Assembly: GCA_009667805.1 (NCBI GenBank)
Contig: CM019069.1
Coordinates: 47,116,201 to 47,180,200 of the forward strand
Reading direction: 5' to 3'
DNA from: Leptobrachium leishanense
Taxonomy: Eukaryota > Chordata > Amphibia > Anura > Megophryidae
DNA: 64,000 nt
The notes beneath the pieces were generated by a model, which saw nothing but the letters and a program-made list of their open reading frames with translations, made no database searches and was not told where the DNA came from. Shown in pieces: positions 37,831-49,864 of the stretch (its first letter is position 1; each line of letters opens with the position of its first letter). Made by a program: the position numbers and the translations under genes.

Positions 37831-38400
37831 CACAATTTGATAATTTGATGCATTATGCAGCTCCTGCACAGACACTTGGTAATCAGGGAGCACTCAGGGA
37901 TTTGCATGGATCCTTGCAGACTGAAGTTAGCAGATGTGAGACACACAGGAGGAGGAGGAGGAGGAATGATGAGGATGATGATCATGATGAGGTGAAGGAG
38001 GAGGAGGATGAGAATGGGGTTTGGTGGCTGAACTGTGTAAACCGGATGGGAAGGAAAGCAGCAAAACACACAAAACCTTCCAGACATGAACACATCCAGC
38101 AGGGCTCCATCCTCACTCACCTCCTGGCACCGATCCAGCCCCAGCTGTGGCCGAGCCATGCGGCTCAGGCATCCCTCCCTCCCTCATGCAAACTCCCAAC
38201 AACTCCAGCCTGGCCTCTCTGGCTGGCAGGATGGGAGTTGCAGTCCACACATATAAATACATACACCTGGCTCAGCATCAATTTGCACCCCCCCCCCTTC
38301 CTTCCCCTGTAATATGCGTGTGGGGGGGGGTGTAAAGTTGGCCTCGGGCCTGTGTGTGGCCCCTGCACACCTACTGACATACAGTGTACAAGTTATACAC
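37831..38400. other. Unique sequence before a CpG island; no gene supported
   Basis: A GGA-rich tract (37950-38012) and C/G runs (38288-38300, 38323-38331) are present. Composition rises in GC towards 38400. No coding exon could be established. Confidence 0.4.
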
Positions 38401-38401
38401 C

Positions 38402-39050
38402 CCCCCCCTCTCTGGACAACCCCCATCATGCCGGGCTCACCCCCCAGGCAGGCCGCGGGCTCCCATCACGGCCCGCACCCCCTCCCTCTCTCCCCCGGAG
38501 GGGCTGGGGGTCTCGCCTTACCTTCCCTCGCCTTCCCAGGTGGCGTGTGGTTCCGCGGCACAGCCGGGCCCTGCGTTGGGGACGTGGAGAGCTGGGACCA
38601 AGATGGCGTCCCCTCCAAACTTCCACTGCTACTTTGGACACTCATCAAGCTACTTTCTCGGCGCGGGGGAGGCGGTGGTGGTGGCGGCAGCAGCGGCGGG
38701 CCAGCAGGCCGCTCATGGTCGGGGCTCCCCCCTGCCTGCCAGTAAAATAGAGCCGCCTGAATCCCCAGGCCTGAGGGAGAGTGCCGGCTCCGGAGGGGGG
38801 GGGGGAGTGGAGGAGGGCAGGAGAGGTAGAGGTGGTGGTGATAGCAGAGGCGGGGGGGCAGGCAGTGGCGGAGGGGGGGGGTCTCCTCTCGGCCTCGGAT
38901 GGCAGGGGCTCCCCGCACCTCTGCACTGCGTCTTGAAGTGGCCTGATCCTCCTGCTGCTACCGCCGCCTGTGTAACCTTTGCATCAGTTCGGCGTCACGC
39001 TCCGCTCGTGCAGGCACTATCGCGAGGCCCGTGCACCTCGGGCGAAATGC
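38402..39050. promoter_or_regulatory. CpG island, candidate promoter/first exon
   Basis: The only extended GC- and CpG-rich region of non-repeat type in the window (ggccgcgggctcccatcacg, ccgcggcacagccgggccct, tctcggcgcgggggaggcgg). It contains ccaagatggcgtcc at 38598-38611, a strong match to the YY1 site that often spans a start codon just downstream of a transcription start. From the ATG at 38603 a plus-strand frame reads MASPPNFHCYFGHSSSYF and continues, rich in Gly and Ser, for about 315 codons. I do not recognise the protein. Transcription direction is unproven. Confidence 0.55.
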
Positions 39051-39377
39051 CACTGATAAAAATGGCAACACCAGCACCACACGCGCACACACCGTGTGAG
39101 GGAGACACACACATCCAGCCTGTGAGGAGTGAGCGTGTGTGTCCTCCTCATGCACAGCCCCGGCTCCTCCATCAGCCCCGCTTCCCCCCCTGCCTGCCTC
39201 CCTCACACACAGCAGCACACACTAGTTTAGGCACAGTTCACCATTTTAGTCACTTCTGTCAGAGGAGGAGAGATTCCTCTGTATATTCTCCATTTATCTC
39301 TGCACACGCCTGCAGCTCCGGGGGGGGGGGCGCTTTCTGTCATCTTTTTCACTTACAAGCCGCACTTTTTGGGTGTG

Positions 39378-39612
39378 TTTATTTTATTTTATTTTTCTTC
39401 GTTCTTTTTGCTTATGATTTTTTTAAAAAAATCCTATCTCTTTTTTTTTTTTTTTTTCTCCTGTTTTGTTTTTTATTGTCATTTTCTTCATTGTTTTTGT
39501 TTTTGTATTTTTCTTTTTTCCTAATTGTTTTTTCACTTTTATCTTTTTAAATTTTTTTTTTTTCTTAGTCCCCCCTTTTTTTAATTTTTTTTTTTTTTTT
39601 TAACAAGTGCAG
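39378..39612 (+). repeat. T-rich low-complexity tract
   Basis: Long T runs broken by single C, G or A residues. No gene. Confidence 0.9.
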
Positions 39613-39699
39613 GGGCAAAGTTTCATTTAAATCCCCCCCCCTCTCCCCCTCCTAGAAGACATTTTGGATTTGATCTGCTCAGCAAGAGGATGGATGAAG

Positions 39700-40190
39700 G
39701 ATGACACCGGATTCATTATTACTATTATTAATAAAATACTCATTGTTTTATCGAGCGCTGCTTTATTCTAATTGCACTTTATTGTTGTTGTTACCAGAGG
39801 AAGAATTTAAGGCTAAATTGAACTTTGAGCGCAGTAGGTAGAGCGCATTCTGATTATTATCGTTATTTATTAAAGTATATAAAAACTGAATATTGCAAAA
39901 GAAAAATGCAATCCAATTTTTTTTTTTTTTTTTAAATGACCAGGTTTTTTTAAAATTTATTTTTATAACTAAAAATATTTTTAATTTGTAATATGTATAT
40001 TGGTCATTAGATAAATAATATCACTAATTACATATTAGAAATAGAAATACATATTGTGTAGCTAAATGTGTATATACACACACACACACACCTTTTCTAT
40101 ATTTCTAGTAATTCAAAATTATTAGATTTGGGTATAGTTGGCAAAAAAGAGGTGTGTTTTAATTATAAATAAAATAACAGATAAAATAGA
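39700..40190. other. No gene; AT-rich
   Basis: No supported gene. An AC run lies at about 40076-40091. Confidence 0.5.
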
Positions 40191-40194
40191 TTTT

Positions 40195-40475
40195 CTATAT
40201 TGTTATAACATTTTGATTTTATATTGTAAAATATTGGTTTATTGTATTATAAAATATTGTTGTATTATATGGTAAAATATAGATTTTTTTTATTTGTAAA
40301 ATATAGATTTATTATATGATAAAATATAGATTTATTATATTGTTATATGATAAAATATAGATTTATTATATGATAAAATATTGATTTATTATATTGTTAT
40401 ATGATAAAATATTGATTTATATTGTAAAATATAGATTTATTATATGATAAAATATTGATTTATTGGTATACTTTG
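40195..40475 (+). repeat. AT-rich tandem repeat
   Basis: Irregular tandem copies of gataaaatatagatttatta with tattgttat spacers. Unit boundaries slip. Confidence 0.85.
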
Positions 40476-40610
40476 TGCACAGGTTGTATATATTTCTTTA
40501 TCTTTCTTTTGTAGTAATATTAATAGGTGGGGGCCGGCGGGGGGGTGGTTACGGCTTGTGATGTCGTGTCAGTATAGATTTGCCTGATTTTCCGGATTGT
40601 ATTTTTGCAG

Positions 40611-40813
40611 GAGCTCAGCCCCCTCCCACAGCCTGGGAATGCGATCGCACAGACCTGTTACCAAGCTTCATTTCCTAGTGACACATACGCTGGGATGTCT
40701 ATCAGGGAGTTGCCTACACAGGAACAAGGTTTCATTAATGTTGCACAATGGTTTCCTAGATACATCCCTAAATGTATGGCCTGTGCGAGGCGTGTTCAGG
40801 CTGGCCCACCAAG
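40611..40813 (+). CDS. Candidate internal exon of an unknown host gene
   Basis: A 203-bp block of balanced composition inside an AT-rich region. It is preceded by a plausible splice acceptor (gattgtatttttgcag, ending 40610) and followed by AAG/GTGAAC, a plausible donor at 40814. In phase 0 it reads ELSPLPQPGNAIAQTCYQAS, continues through FINVAQWFPRYIPKC and MACARRVQAGPPR, and has no stop. A second frame is also open. I cannot name the family; the Cys-x2-Cys near the end may be a metal ligand pair. It lies 1.5-2 kb downstream of the CpG island on the same strand, so it could be exon 2 of a gene starting there. A weak phase-0 donor exists at 38972. The exon could instead be untranslated or spurious. 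Confidence 0.4.
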
Positions 40814-41516
40814 GTGAACACTCAGTATTTTTCCCTACATCATAAACAATGGATGTCTTACTGGTATTACGGAATTTATTTCTCTCGCTTAATAAAAATC
40901 ACTTTTTTTTTTTAATATTACCAATGGGCATTTCTTAATAACCTGCCGATACGTCCAAAATTACCTGGGTGTTTATAATCCAGCAGTAAAGGGGTTCTTC
41001 ACCAATCACTGTCGTTTACGGCGAATACATCTCCTCTGATGCAGCGACAGAAAAAAAATAATTAATTGTCAATAAAGCCATTGGTGAAGCTTCTCCTCCC
41101 CAATATTTTGAATTTATTTTGTTTTTAAAAGTATGACAAAGACTGACGCTTCCTGAATAAACCCCCCCCCCCCCGATCTCTCCCAGAAGCAACTGTGTAC
41201 ACGTCGGGTACCCCTTATCCCCAATTTTAGAATCTGGAAGACTCCAAATGTTGATTCCAGACTAGGGGTGCTCTGTAAAGTCGCCGCCGCTCAGGAACTC
41301 GGCTCCCGAGTGCTGCAGCAGATCGCCGACACATGCTGAGAGCTAGTGTGTGACATTCTACTCGGAACAAAACTAAAACAAGTGGTGGCACCCTCTGATA
41401 AGCCTTACATGCCTTATATAAACGTCAAGCACCTTGATCGCTCTGACAACGTCTCCTCCTGCTGACATAGCTCAGGACATATAGGTATAAAAATGTAGAG
41501 AAGATCTAAAATATAT
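40814..41516. other. No gene seen
   Basis: Intron-like or intergenic sequence with a C-run at 41161-41174. No exon supported. Confidence 0.45.
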
Positions 41517-42138
41517 AAAAGAACAAATACACATAATCGTGCAGAGCAGTGGTTCCCAAACGCAGTCCTCAAGCACCCCTAACAGGCCAGGTTTGTCAGA
41601 TATCTGGAGCACAGTACAGGGGATATGATTTGCTGCTCAGTGATTGCAGGATTCAGACTGGATTTCCTCAAGGGAATACTTAAAACCTGGCCTGTTAGGG
41701 GAACTTGAGGACCTCGGTTGGGAACCACTGGTGCAGAGAATACAGGCAATAGGATATTAGCCCCTATAGGACCGCACTCACAAGACGTAAGGAGTTAATA
41801 GGCTCATCATTGTTACCACTCTGCCACTGCTTGGGTACTCGCCATCCGAGGCCACCCGCTGCTGACAGGAACAACAGGGAGGTCTCCACCAGGATGCATA
41901 TTTATATTTTTATTCCGTAACAGAATATATATACTGGATACAATGTTACAACGCGTTTTGTCTTTCATAAAACAGACTTCATTCGATGCGGGTGGCATCA
42001 GATGGAGAGTACCCAAGCAGTGGCAGAGTGGTAACAATGATGGGCCTATTAAATCCTTACATCTTGTGAGTGCGGTCCTATAGGGGCTGATATCCTATTG
42101 CCTGTATTCTCTGCTCTATTATGTGTATTTGTTCTTTT
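41517..42138. mobile_element. Foldback element with a nested hAT MITE
   Basis: The left arm (aaaagaacaaatacacataa, then cctataggaccgcactcac and ccactctgccactgcttggg) is mirrored by the right arm (cccaagcagtggcagagtgg, gtgagtgcggtcctatagg, ttatgtgtatttgttctttt). Paired positions all centre on 41923.5 once the nested hAT MITE plus its 8-bp duplication (192 bp) is removed. The loop carries acaacgcgttttgtc and agacttcatt, similar to the 59293 palindrome. No coding region. Confidence 0.85.
41547..41730. mobile_element. hAT-Charlie-like MITE, 8-bp TSD
   Basis: The termini CAGTGGTTCCCAAACG and CGGTTGGGAACCACTG are inverted. GTGCAGAG occurs at 41539-41546 and 41731-41738. The CAGTGGTTC terminus and 8-bp duplication are typical of hAT-Charlie MITEs. 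Arms ctcaagcacccctaacagg and cctgttaggggaacttgag also pair. It lies in the left arm of the foldback element and is therefore younger. Confidence 0.93.
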
Positions 42139-42291
42139 AAATAAAGCTTTAGCACGAAGAAGATCGCGGCTGTGCTGCCACAATCTCCTTTTAAACATCG
42201 AATTCTCCCAGATTGTGAAATCAGGAAGACTCTGGAATGCTCGGGGCGGGGGCCAAACATTCTGGATGAAAGGTGCTTAACCTGTATAAAT

Positions 42292-43602
42292 TAGGGATGC
42301 ACCGATACTAGTATCGGTTTCGGTGCCGATACCGGCATTTACACGAGTTCAGATGCCCCTGATACTTCAACCGATACCAGAAGCTAGCACTAAACTGGCT
42401 TGGCGGCATCCAATGGGCTGGGGCGGCTGTTGGAATGCTCTAACAGCATTCTGACAGGCCCCTGCGGCTGGCCGCCTCCCAGCGAACGCCGCTGGCAAAC
42501 GTTTAAAGCGGCCGCTTGTTGAGAACCCCCCCCCCAGTCGACATCTCGCAAGATCACAGAGTTTGCGACATCTCGAACTGTGCAGGATCTCATGAGATGG
42601 CGGATTGGGGGGTTCCAAAAGGCCCGCTCTGGACCTTTGCCGACAGCTCTCAGTGGATAGCGGCCAGCCGCAGGGGCCTGTCGGAATGCCGTTAGCGCAT
42701 TCTGACAGCCGCCCCATGTCTGTATCTGAGGTCTGAAATGTTTGTGTGCGTGTGTATCTAATATATATACACACACTCTGGTCTGAGGTCTGGAATGTTT
42801 GTGTCTGTGTGTGTATAGACTATATATATATATACACACACACTCTCTGGTCTGGTGTCTTTTGGGTATACATTCTGATGCCTGTGGGTATGTTATTTAT
42901 ATACTATATATATGGATATAGTGTGTGTGTGTGCAGGGGTAAACGGGGTGTCTGGTCATACATTTCAATATTAACATAAACTGGACAGGCTTTCAGCAAA
43001 ATCCTAAATTATTCATTTGAAAGCTGTCACACGATATTAAATAAAAGTATTGTTACCTGATATCGGTGAGTACCTGAAAAAAGTATTGGTACTCTTAGGC
43101 TAGGGTCAGACGAATGCAGTCTGAGCGCACTCTGCGTGCATAACGAACGGACGGACTACTGACGGAAGATACTGTAGACACCACACGGTCCGTTTTTCTT
43201 GACAGACGTAGAAAAAAAAGGGAATTATGGGAAACAAAATGAATATGAAAAATGATAAAAATTTATACATGATATGAAAAGCCATTTTGTTCGTCAAGGT
43301 GCTGGACGTCGCAAAATGCGGTCCATCTGACTTTGTGTCATCACGCACACAACGCTACGCGGATGTGGCTCACTCTGAACGTCCGTCCTAGCGGTTTTAC
43401 TTTCTTGCCTAGCTTGCGTCCATTTGCCACGTGCGTTGTGCGTGCGCAGTTCGGTGCGAACATACTTCGTGTGTGGGTCTTTATTGCTCATGATTCTATG
43501 CTACGACGGACGTTAAACTGTGCAGCAACACGGACGTGATCACTGCGTTCATCTGACGCCAGCCTTAATCGTTCTTAAAAAAATGGTATCGGTGCAACTC
43601 TA
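42292..43602. mobile_element. hAT-like non-autonomous element with nested MITE
   Basis: Starts TAGGGATGCACCGATAC and ends GGTATCGGTGCAACTCTA, inverted termini of a widespread vertebrate hAT type. Flanking ataaatt words match imperfectly. Inside, 42420-42720 is an inverted repeat (cccctgcggctggccgc against gcggccagccgcagggg). An AC/TA microsatellite zone follows (42740-42940), then Harbinger copy 9. No transposase frame. Confidence 0.75.
43098..43564 (+). mobile_element. Harbinger-type MITE, copy 9 (subfamily B variant)
   Basis: Starts GGCTAGGGTCAGACGA, ends TCATCTGACGCCAGCC, flanked by TTA on both sides (43095-43097, 43565-43567). The left part has gcagtctgagcgcactctgc, shared only with copy 10, so the two form a distinct variant of subfamily B. 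Confidence 0.9.
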
Positions 43603-44160
43603 GATAAATTATATAGGGCATCATTACAGTCTACACGCTAAAACGGGAACGCAAAGGAGAAAAACCAGCAGGTTTGTCCTTAGCGTCCCCGTTTTAGCGT
43701 GATATTACGATTCAGGCGCTAGAAAAGCAGCCTGTATCGTAATCGGGCGCTAAGCCCCAGTGTGCGCACGGCAGCGCTAATTGCCGCCATGAGCATTCAC
43801 TCAATGGAGTCCATAGGACTCCATTGAGGCAGATGGCACCGGTCACATGGCGTGCCGGAACCTTCCTCGCGAGATCCGGCAGGTCAGCGTAGTGATCCGC
43901 AGAGGTAGACTGGGGGGCTTTTCCCCCCAGTTTCTCCCGGCGGACAGAGGAGGCGGTTGGAGCCGCGGTCCTCTCCGTGGGATAGGAGGTGAGTATCTGA
44001 ATTTATTGGGGGGGGTTACACTGGTGCTGACGGATTCTGCAGCAGCGGAAACCGTTAGTACCAAGTCCAGGCTGTTAACTTTCGTGTAACCGCAGCCCAA
44101 AGGTAATTAACGTTAGTATATTGTAATACTAACGCTAATTAACACTTTGCGCTCCCCATG
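43603..44160. repeat. Inverted-repeat sequence, unclassified
   Basis: cacgctaaaacgggaacgc near 43633 pairs with the inverted gcgtccccgttttagcgtg. tccataggactccattgag near 43810 and gttagtatattgtaatactaac near 44113 are further short palindromes. An old MITE is likely, but its ends are not resolved. Confidence 0.4.
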
Positions 44161-47100
44161 GTTTTTTTTTGTAAACAATTTATTTTTTATTTTTATCATA
44201 TACACTCATAACATATGAAAAGCGTACTAATCACAGCACTTAGAAAACAACTTAGAATTCAATGAAACATGCGTAGATACAGTAGGCATCAAACAGAGAA
44301 TTTGATGAAGTCTATATATTTTCGTAGGATGACATTCCAAGGTCTCCCATGATAGCCAGATCGTACGAGTTATCTACAGCCCTTAGGTGCTCAGGACTAT
44401 TGTGTCGGTGTGATCAGTAAGAGCGTGTGAGAAGGGCAGATAATATGAAAGAGTGAAAGTTAAAGAAGAAATGTACAGAAGGGAATAGATAGATATAAAT
44501 GTGAAGAAAAAAGAGGACGATATATATAATCCTATGGGAGAAAACATGAGGTGTGAACATGGAGAAGAAAAGAGAAAAAAGAAAGAGAGGAATGAGATAA
44601 AATAAAAAGAGAAGAAAAAAAAAAGGGAAAAAAAAGGGGTGAGGCAGGGCGGGTAGGTAAGTTATGTGCAACCGACTAAAAAGAGGGGATAGACAAGTGG
44701 ATGTCACCAAACATTAGGGCTTTCTTATGCCGTGCAGGCAGTAGGGCACGATGTTAATGTTTGTATAAACGATCGAGTAGCATTATGGTAGTCCAGGAGA
44801 CCCATCCGGGAATTGCCAGCGCAGCACCCCACTCTCCAGAAAAGTTACAGAAATCTGCTGTCGCCAGAGTAGTGTCCCAATAAAACCACGTATTTGTAAA
44901 GGCCTGTCTGGCTTTGTCGGTAAGTATTAAGGTCTCCTCAGCACGTTGTAAGTCTCGAACTCTTTCAACTAGTTCTGCAACGGAGGGAAGCACGGGTGAA
45001 CGCAAGTGTCTTGGAATTAATGCTCTAGTACAGAGCAGTACTCTCAGTAGTATCGAGCGCTTTAGTCCACTCACCGAACCTTCAACTTGTAATAAAAGAT
45101 AGACCTCCGGGCTAAACCGAGGTGTATGATCTGTGAGTTTCGTCAATAAGGAAGAAATCAGTTTCCAGTAAATTTGAATCCGTGGGCATTCCCACCATAT
45201 ATGTAAAAAAGAACCAATCTGTGAGCAGTCCCGTCAACAGGATGGATCTCCAGTATCTGAGATTAGTGCCATGAGGAGAGGAGTTCGATAAATACCAGAA
45301 GGATATTATTTTAAAGGAGTTTTCCCTAAATGCCGAAATTCGAGAACCTTTAGGAGTCAATTGCAATGTTTTAGTCCATAGATCTGTGGATATGGGTATA
45401 TCCAGTTCTCTTTCCCATCTACCCATATAGGAGGGAATATAATCATCCACTTTTTGTATGAGTTTATACAACGCTGAAATACTATGATCCAATTGTAAGC
45501 CCATCGCACAAAATTTTTCAAAGGGGGAAAGGGGGCGCAATAGACCTGAGTTACCAGGTAAGCGACGTAAATACAATCTTAGTCTGTGATAATGAAAAGC
45601 ATCCAACAATGAAACAGGTGTCGAGGGGTCCAGATTGTTTGTCCACAAAATGTCCTTCCCGGAGTACATGGCGCACCTGAGAGCGCGGTTCGTCAGTAAA
45701 CTTCACCCAGAACAGTCTGCTAACCCCTTCCGGAAAGTCAGGATTATGAATCAGTGGAAGAAGTGGTGAGGGAGCAGATGAAAGAGCGAATTTACTACGT
45801 ACTGAGTGCCACACCGCAAGTGTTGCCGAAACTGAAGCGTCTGATATCACCTTATGTCGGAGTGAAGCTTTTCGAATCCATGGGATCGCCCATAAGGAAA
45901 TACCTGAGAGGGAAGTTTCTAAGTCTTGCCAACGTTGGTCGGAGTCGTAAGACATCCAATCTATTATACGTGTTAAATGAGACGCATAATAGTACCATTT
46001 CATATCGGGTAAAGCCAGACCTCCAGAATGTTTGGGCAATGTTAAGGTCCTATATTGTATTCAGGAACTCCTAGTAGGCCAGATAAAGCAAGTGAAGAGG
46101 GATCATAAGGAACGGAAAAATGCTGCGGGTAGTAAGATAGGAAGAGCCTGGAAGAGGAACAACAGACAGGGTAAAACATTCATTTTGGGTACATTAATTC
46201 GTCCTATCCAAGAGAGCGTTTTCGTTTTCCAAAAACGCAGATCATCCGTGAGAGTAGTGAATAATGTTCCAAAATTATCTGCATATAATTGTTCGGGTAT
46301 GGTCGTAAGCCATATTCCTAGGTACTTCATTTTCCTATCGCACCAGCGATACGGGGTAAGTTTGCGAATCTCCACGCATTGCGTACGAGTGAGTGTAACG
46401 TTCAAAATTTCCGACTTGTCAGCGTTAATATGAAATCCAGAGAGGGAACCAAATTGAGCCAATTCAGCAGATATTTCCAGGATAGTAGTGGAGGGTTCCG
46501 TGACCATAAACATAATGTCGTCAGCATATGCTGATAGTTTGTGAGTATGATGTTGTCCCACAATACCTCTAATGGTGTCATTGGCCCTAACAGATGTTAG
46601 CAATGGTTCTAGGAATAGAGCGAAGAGAAGGGGTGAGAGTGGGCAACCTTGCCTCGTACCATTGCGAATACGAAATGAATCAGACAGTGCCCCATTAACC
46701 CTGACCCTAGCTGTCGGTGTATCATACAAGGCCGTGACCCACATCAAGAATCCTTCCCCCACTCCGAGGTGAGCTAAAGTGGAGAAAAGAAAGCGCCAGG
46801 ATACTCTGTCAAATGCTTTATCAGCATCCATAGACATGAGTAACATAGGGGTTTGATGAGCCTGTGCTAGTCGAATAGCGGAAAAGACTCGCGTTGTTGC
46901 ATCCCGCGCTTCCCTACCCGGTATAAATCCCACTTGGTCTGAGTGGATAAGTTGTGTCATCAAGAGGGACAGTCGGTCTGCCAGTACTCTCGCCAGGAGT
47001 TTAATATCACTGTTTAACAGTGAGATAGGTCTATAATTAGAGCATTGGGTGTGGTCTTTATTCGGTTTAGGAATAACCGTAATGATAGCAGCGGTCGTGT

Positions 47101-48650
47101 TCGGGTGAAGGGAGGCCCCCTCATTTAACGACGATAATGCAAACAGGAGGTGGGGCAAAAGGGAAGAATGGAATTGCTTGTAATATTCAATGGGAAGTCC
47201 ATACGGGCCTGGACTCCGACCTGGTTTAGTGGATTTCAGTGCCGCGCGTAGTTCAGATAATGTAAGTGGGGAGCCAAGAGCCGATGCTTCTGTCGAAGTG
47301 AGGCGGACTTTTGTATTTGCAGTGAGATATTGAAGACAAGTTAGCGTTGTACGTTGCCATATCCTGAGGCGAGGACAAATTATACAGCGAATTAAAGTAA
47401 TCCCTAAAAGCGCTTTGGAGGTGAAGAGGGTTGGTAGTAGGGGAAGAGTTAGAGGGACAGATCTTAGATACATAATTTGTCTCCCTTCGTTTCTGTAAAA
47501 TGCAAGCTAAAAGTTTTCCCCGGCTGATTTTCTCGGAGTGCGAAAAAACATTTTGTTTTAGTCGCAAGCATCTTAACTTTATTATTCAGAAGTAGCTCGA
47601 GTTGGTGTCGTAGTGTGGTTAATCGTTGCGTATTGAGTTCGGTCGGAGTATGAGAATGTTCGAGTTCCAAAGTCCTGATTTCAGTCAACAGTACTGTAGA
47701 GAGTTTGTGTGAATGTAATTTTTTATTCGCCGTTGCCTTACTGATGAAAAATACTCCGTATAACGGCTTTATGTGTCGTTTTCTGCACATCCGGGGTCGT
47801 GTTTTCTACAAAGTAATTTTGTAGCGCAGTATCTATATCTTGACAGAACATCCGGTCTGTCAGTAAAGAGACGCTAAGTCTCCACAAACGTTCTTTTGGG
47901 CGGAATAAAGGAGACGTAATTTCAAGCATAACAGGCGCATGGTCCAACCACGTACGTGTACCTATCCAAGCTTTAGATGATATATCAAAACAGTGTTGTT
48001 GAAGGAAAATGTAATCTAATCTGGAATATGACGATGAAGCATGCGAATAATGCGTGTATTCTCTTGCTGAACCACTATGGGCCCGCCAAGAATTGACCAA
48101 CTGCATTTTCGAGAGGGATCTATGAATGTGACGTACCGCACTCAATGGAATCGAAGTATCCATTCGAGGGTCTAGAGGGACATTAAAATCCCCTGCTAGG
48201 ACCAAGCAGCCGGAGGCAAAGGTCGAGAGGTGACGAAGGATGGTAGCTAGCGCCTTATGCTGAGCCTTATTAGGCAAGTATATGGATGCAAACGTATACT
48301 TCGTATCCGCGATGGAGCCCTTGACAAAAAGGTAGCGGCCCTCTGGGTCTGTTTGAAGATTTTCAAGTACAAAAGGGACATGTTGAGAAAATAAGATCGC
48401 CACACCTCTAGCTTTCCCAGAGGAGTAGTTGGTAAAGTAACCGATGGGGAATCTAGCACCACCAAGAGAGGGGGCACTGCCTTCCCTGAAATGGGTCTCC
48501 TGGAGAAACGCTACAGATGCCCGTAAAGCATGTAGTTCACACAACAATTTACAAAGTTTCTCTGGGCCTTTCAAGCCATGCACATTGTAAGAAAGCAATT
48601 TTAAGGTGGTTGGAGAGTACATTTTGGGTATGGGGGCGCGTGTTATACAG
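44161..48650 (-). mobile_element. L1-type LINE, 5' truncated
   Basis: The minus-strand 3' end is marked by a poly(A) seen as T9 at 44162-44170, next to aataaattgtttac. A polypyrimidine 3' UTR (44560-44640) follows the coding region. ORF2 nearly fills the element. No ORF1 was found upstream of it, so the copy is truncated or rearranged at its 5' side. Motifs place it in the L1/Tx1 group. Confidence 0.9.
44754..48622 (-). pseudogene. L1-type ORF2 (endonuclease + reverse transcriptase), broken
   Basis: The frame starts at ATG 48622 with MYSPTTLKLLSYNVHGL, the first endonuclease motif. It continues with FLQETHF, ASIYLPN, LAGDFNVPLD, SRLDYIFL and WLDHAPVML, so the endonuclease is complete. Frameshifts near 47740-47790, 47465-47570 and 47250-47475 precede the reverse transcriptase. 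That domain has SNYRPISLLNSDIKLLARVL, MDADKAFDRVSW, RQGCPLSPLLFALFLEPL and the catalytic SAYADDIMFM (near 46520). C-terminal segments (KTKTLSWIGRINVPKMNVL, HSGGLALPDMKWYYYASHL) continue in other frames to about 44754. The enzyme would nick DNA and reverse-transcribe the element's RNA. Several frame breaks make it inactive. Confidence 0.93.
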
Positions 48651-49737
48651 TAATCACAGAGTCAGGTGGGGAGAAGAGAGGAAGGAAGAAGGGGAAAAAA
48701 ATAGAAAAGGGAGGGTGAGTGAATAAGTCAAAGAGGCAGAGGAATGAAAGAGAGGTGAGATACAAAAGAAGAGAGAGAGAGAAAAAGGACAGAACGGAGA
48801 GGTAAGACACAAGGCCAGAGAGAAAAACAGTAAACTGCAGCAAGGTACAGTTTTAACTGTCCTCCGGAGAGAGTTTGCGTCAGTCCTCGTGGGGTTGTGA
48901 AAAGGAAAGAGCACCTCACACAAGATAGGAGTCAGCCAGCAGAAAAAAAAAAAGGAACAAAAACCCTCACCACCAACCTTAAAGCTATGGACAATGTAAT
49001 CCAATCATATATAAGTAAAACCATCAATATCAAGAATAGGTGTCTGTGGGAGCGCTTGATGGATACTATGGTTACTGGGGTTGCTGCCTACAAGGTGTTG
49101 CACATAAATCTCAACCTAAATGTGCAAATAAGATATGTAAAAAAGGGTTGTGTCCTAGTGGCGCTGTGGATACTTCCTAAAGTGGAAGATTCTGAATAGA
49201 TAGGTCTATTGACTGGTAGTGCTAGGGGTCTAGTATGAATCAAATGTCATCAGGTATTGACAGACAAGGATGTTTCAATGGATCAATGATCCGCTAATAA
49301 TCGTGCAAATAACAATTTTGTGCAAAATCACAACCGAGTGCAAATCGGACAACAACAACGACAGTGATATCTCCTTATATCATACGTGTGTGTCCGTCTC
49401 ATAATACAGAGTGTGTAATAAACCACATGTGCAAAAATGCATATAAAGTGCATATGCTCGTAAATCTTTTCTATTTGTAAAGTGCAAACACAAAAAGTGT
49501 TGATGTGACTTCTGAATAAAACCCGTAAAATAGTCTAGTGGTATATATTAGTCTCTAAATGTTCTACAGTCACAAAAAGTGCACGTGCAAGAAGTGCAAA
49601 TTCCAAGATGTAAATGGACCAGATCCGTGGCTGCTAGTCGCCGTACAGTTTGTAAATCTTAATCTAATGTCCCAACGTTGCACTTCCTTCTCTCAGTTGG
49701 TGGATTCCATTACATATATGGGGAGGAAAAAGAAAAC
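48651..49737. other. Purine-rich tract then unclassified sequence; no gene
   Basis: 48660-48835 is strongly purine-rich on the plus strand. About 49120-49600 repeats the word gtgcaaa many times, suggesting old tandem or dispersed repeat. No coding region is supported. Confidence 0.45.
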
Positions 49738-49738
49738 C

Positions 49739-49773
49739 CAAAGGGTTCACATAGTTTTTCTTGCCACTGTATC
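49739..49773. mobile_element. Solo Tc1 terminal repeat
   Basis: aagggttcacatagtttttc then ttgccactgta matches the right end of the Tc1 family at 1086-2605. No matching left end lies nearby. Confidence 0.75.
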
Positions 49774-49864
49774 AACTATCATGTCATACTGAACTTTGTG
49801 GGTAATTGTGTTTACACTTCCTTGGATTGCTAGTTTTATCACCTGAATTCTTAAACACATGCAG

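Noticed and set aside
38384..39550. A 388-codon plus-strand frame taken as a complete gene
   Set aside because: It runs through homopolymer G tracts and a T-rich tract giving poly-Phe/Ser. At most its start near ATG 38603 could be a real first exon.
39378..39612. T-rich tract as the poly(A) tail of a minus-strand retroelement
   Set aside because: It is long and impure, and no retroelement sequence or target duplication adjoins it.
45754..46433. Plus-strand frames opposite the L1 ORF2
   Set aside because: They lie antisense to clear reverse transcriptase and C-terminal ORF2 sequence and carry no recognisable domain.
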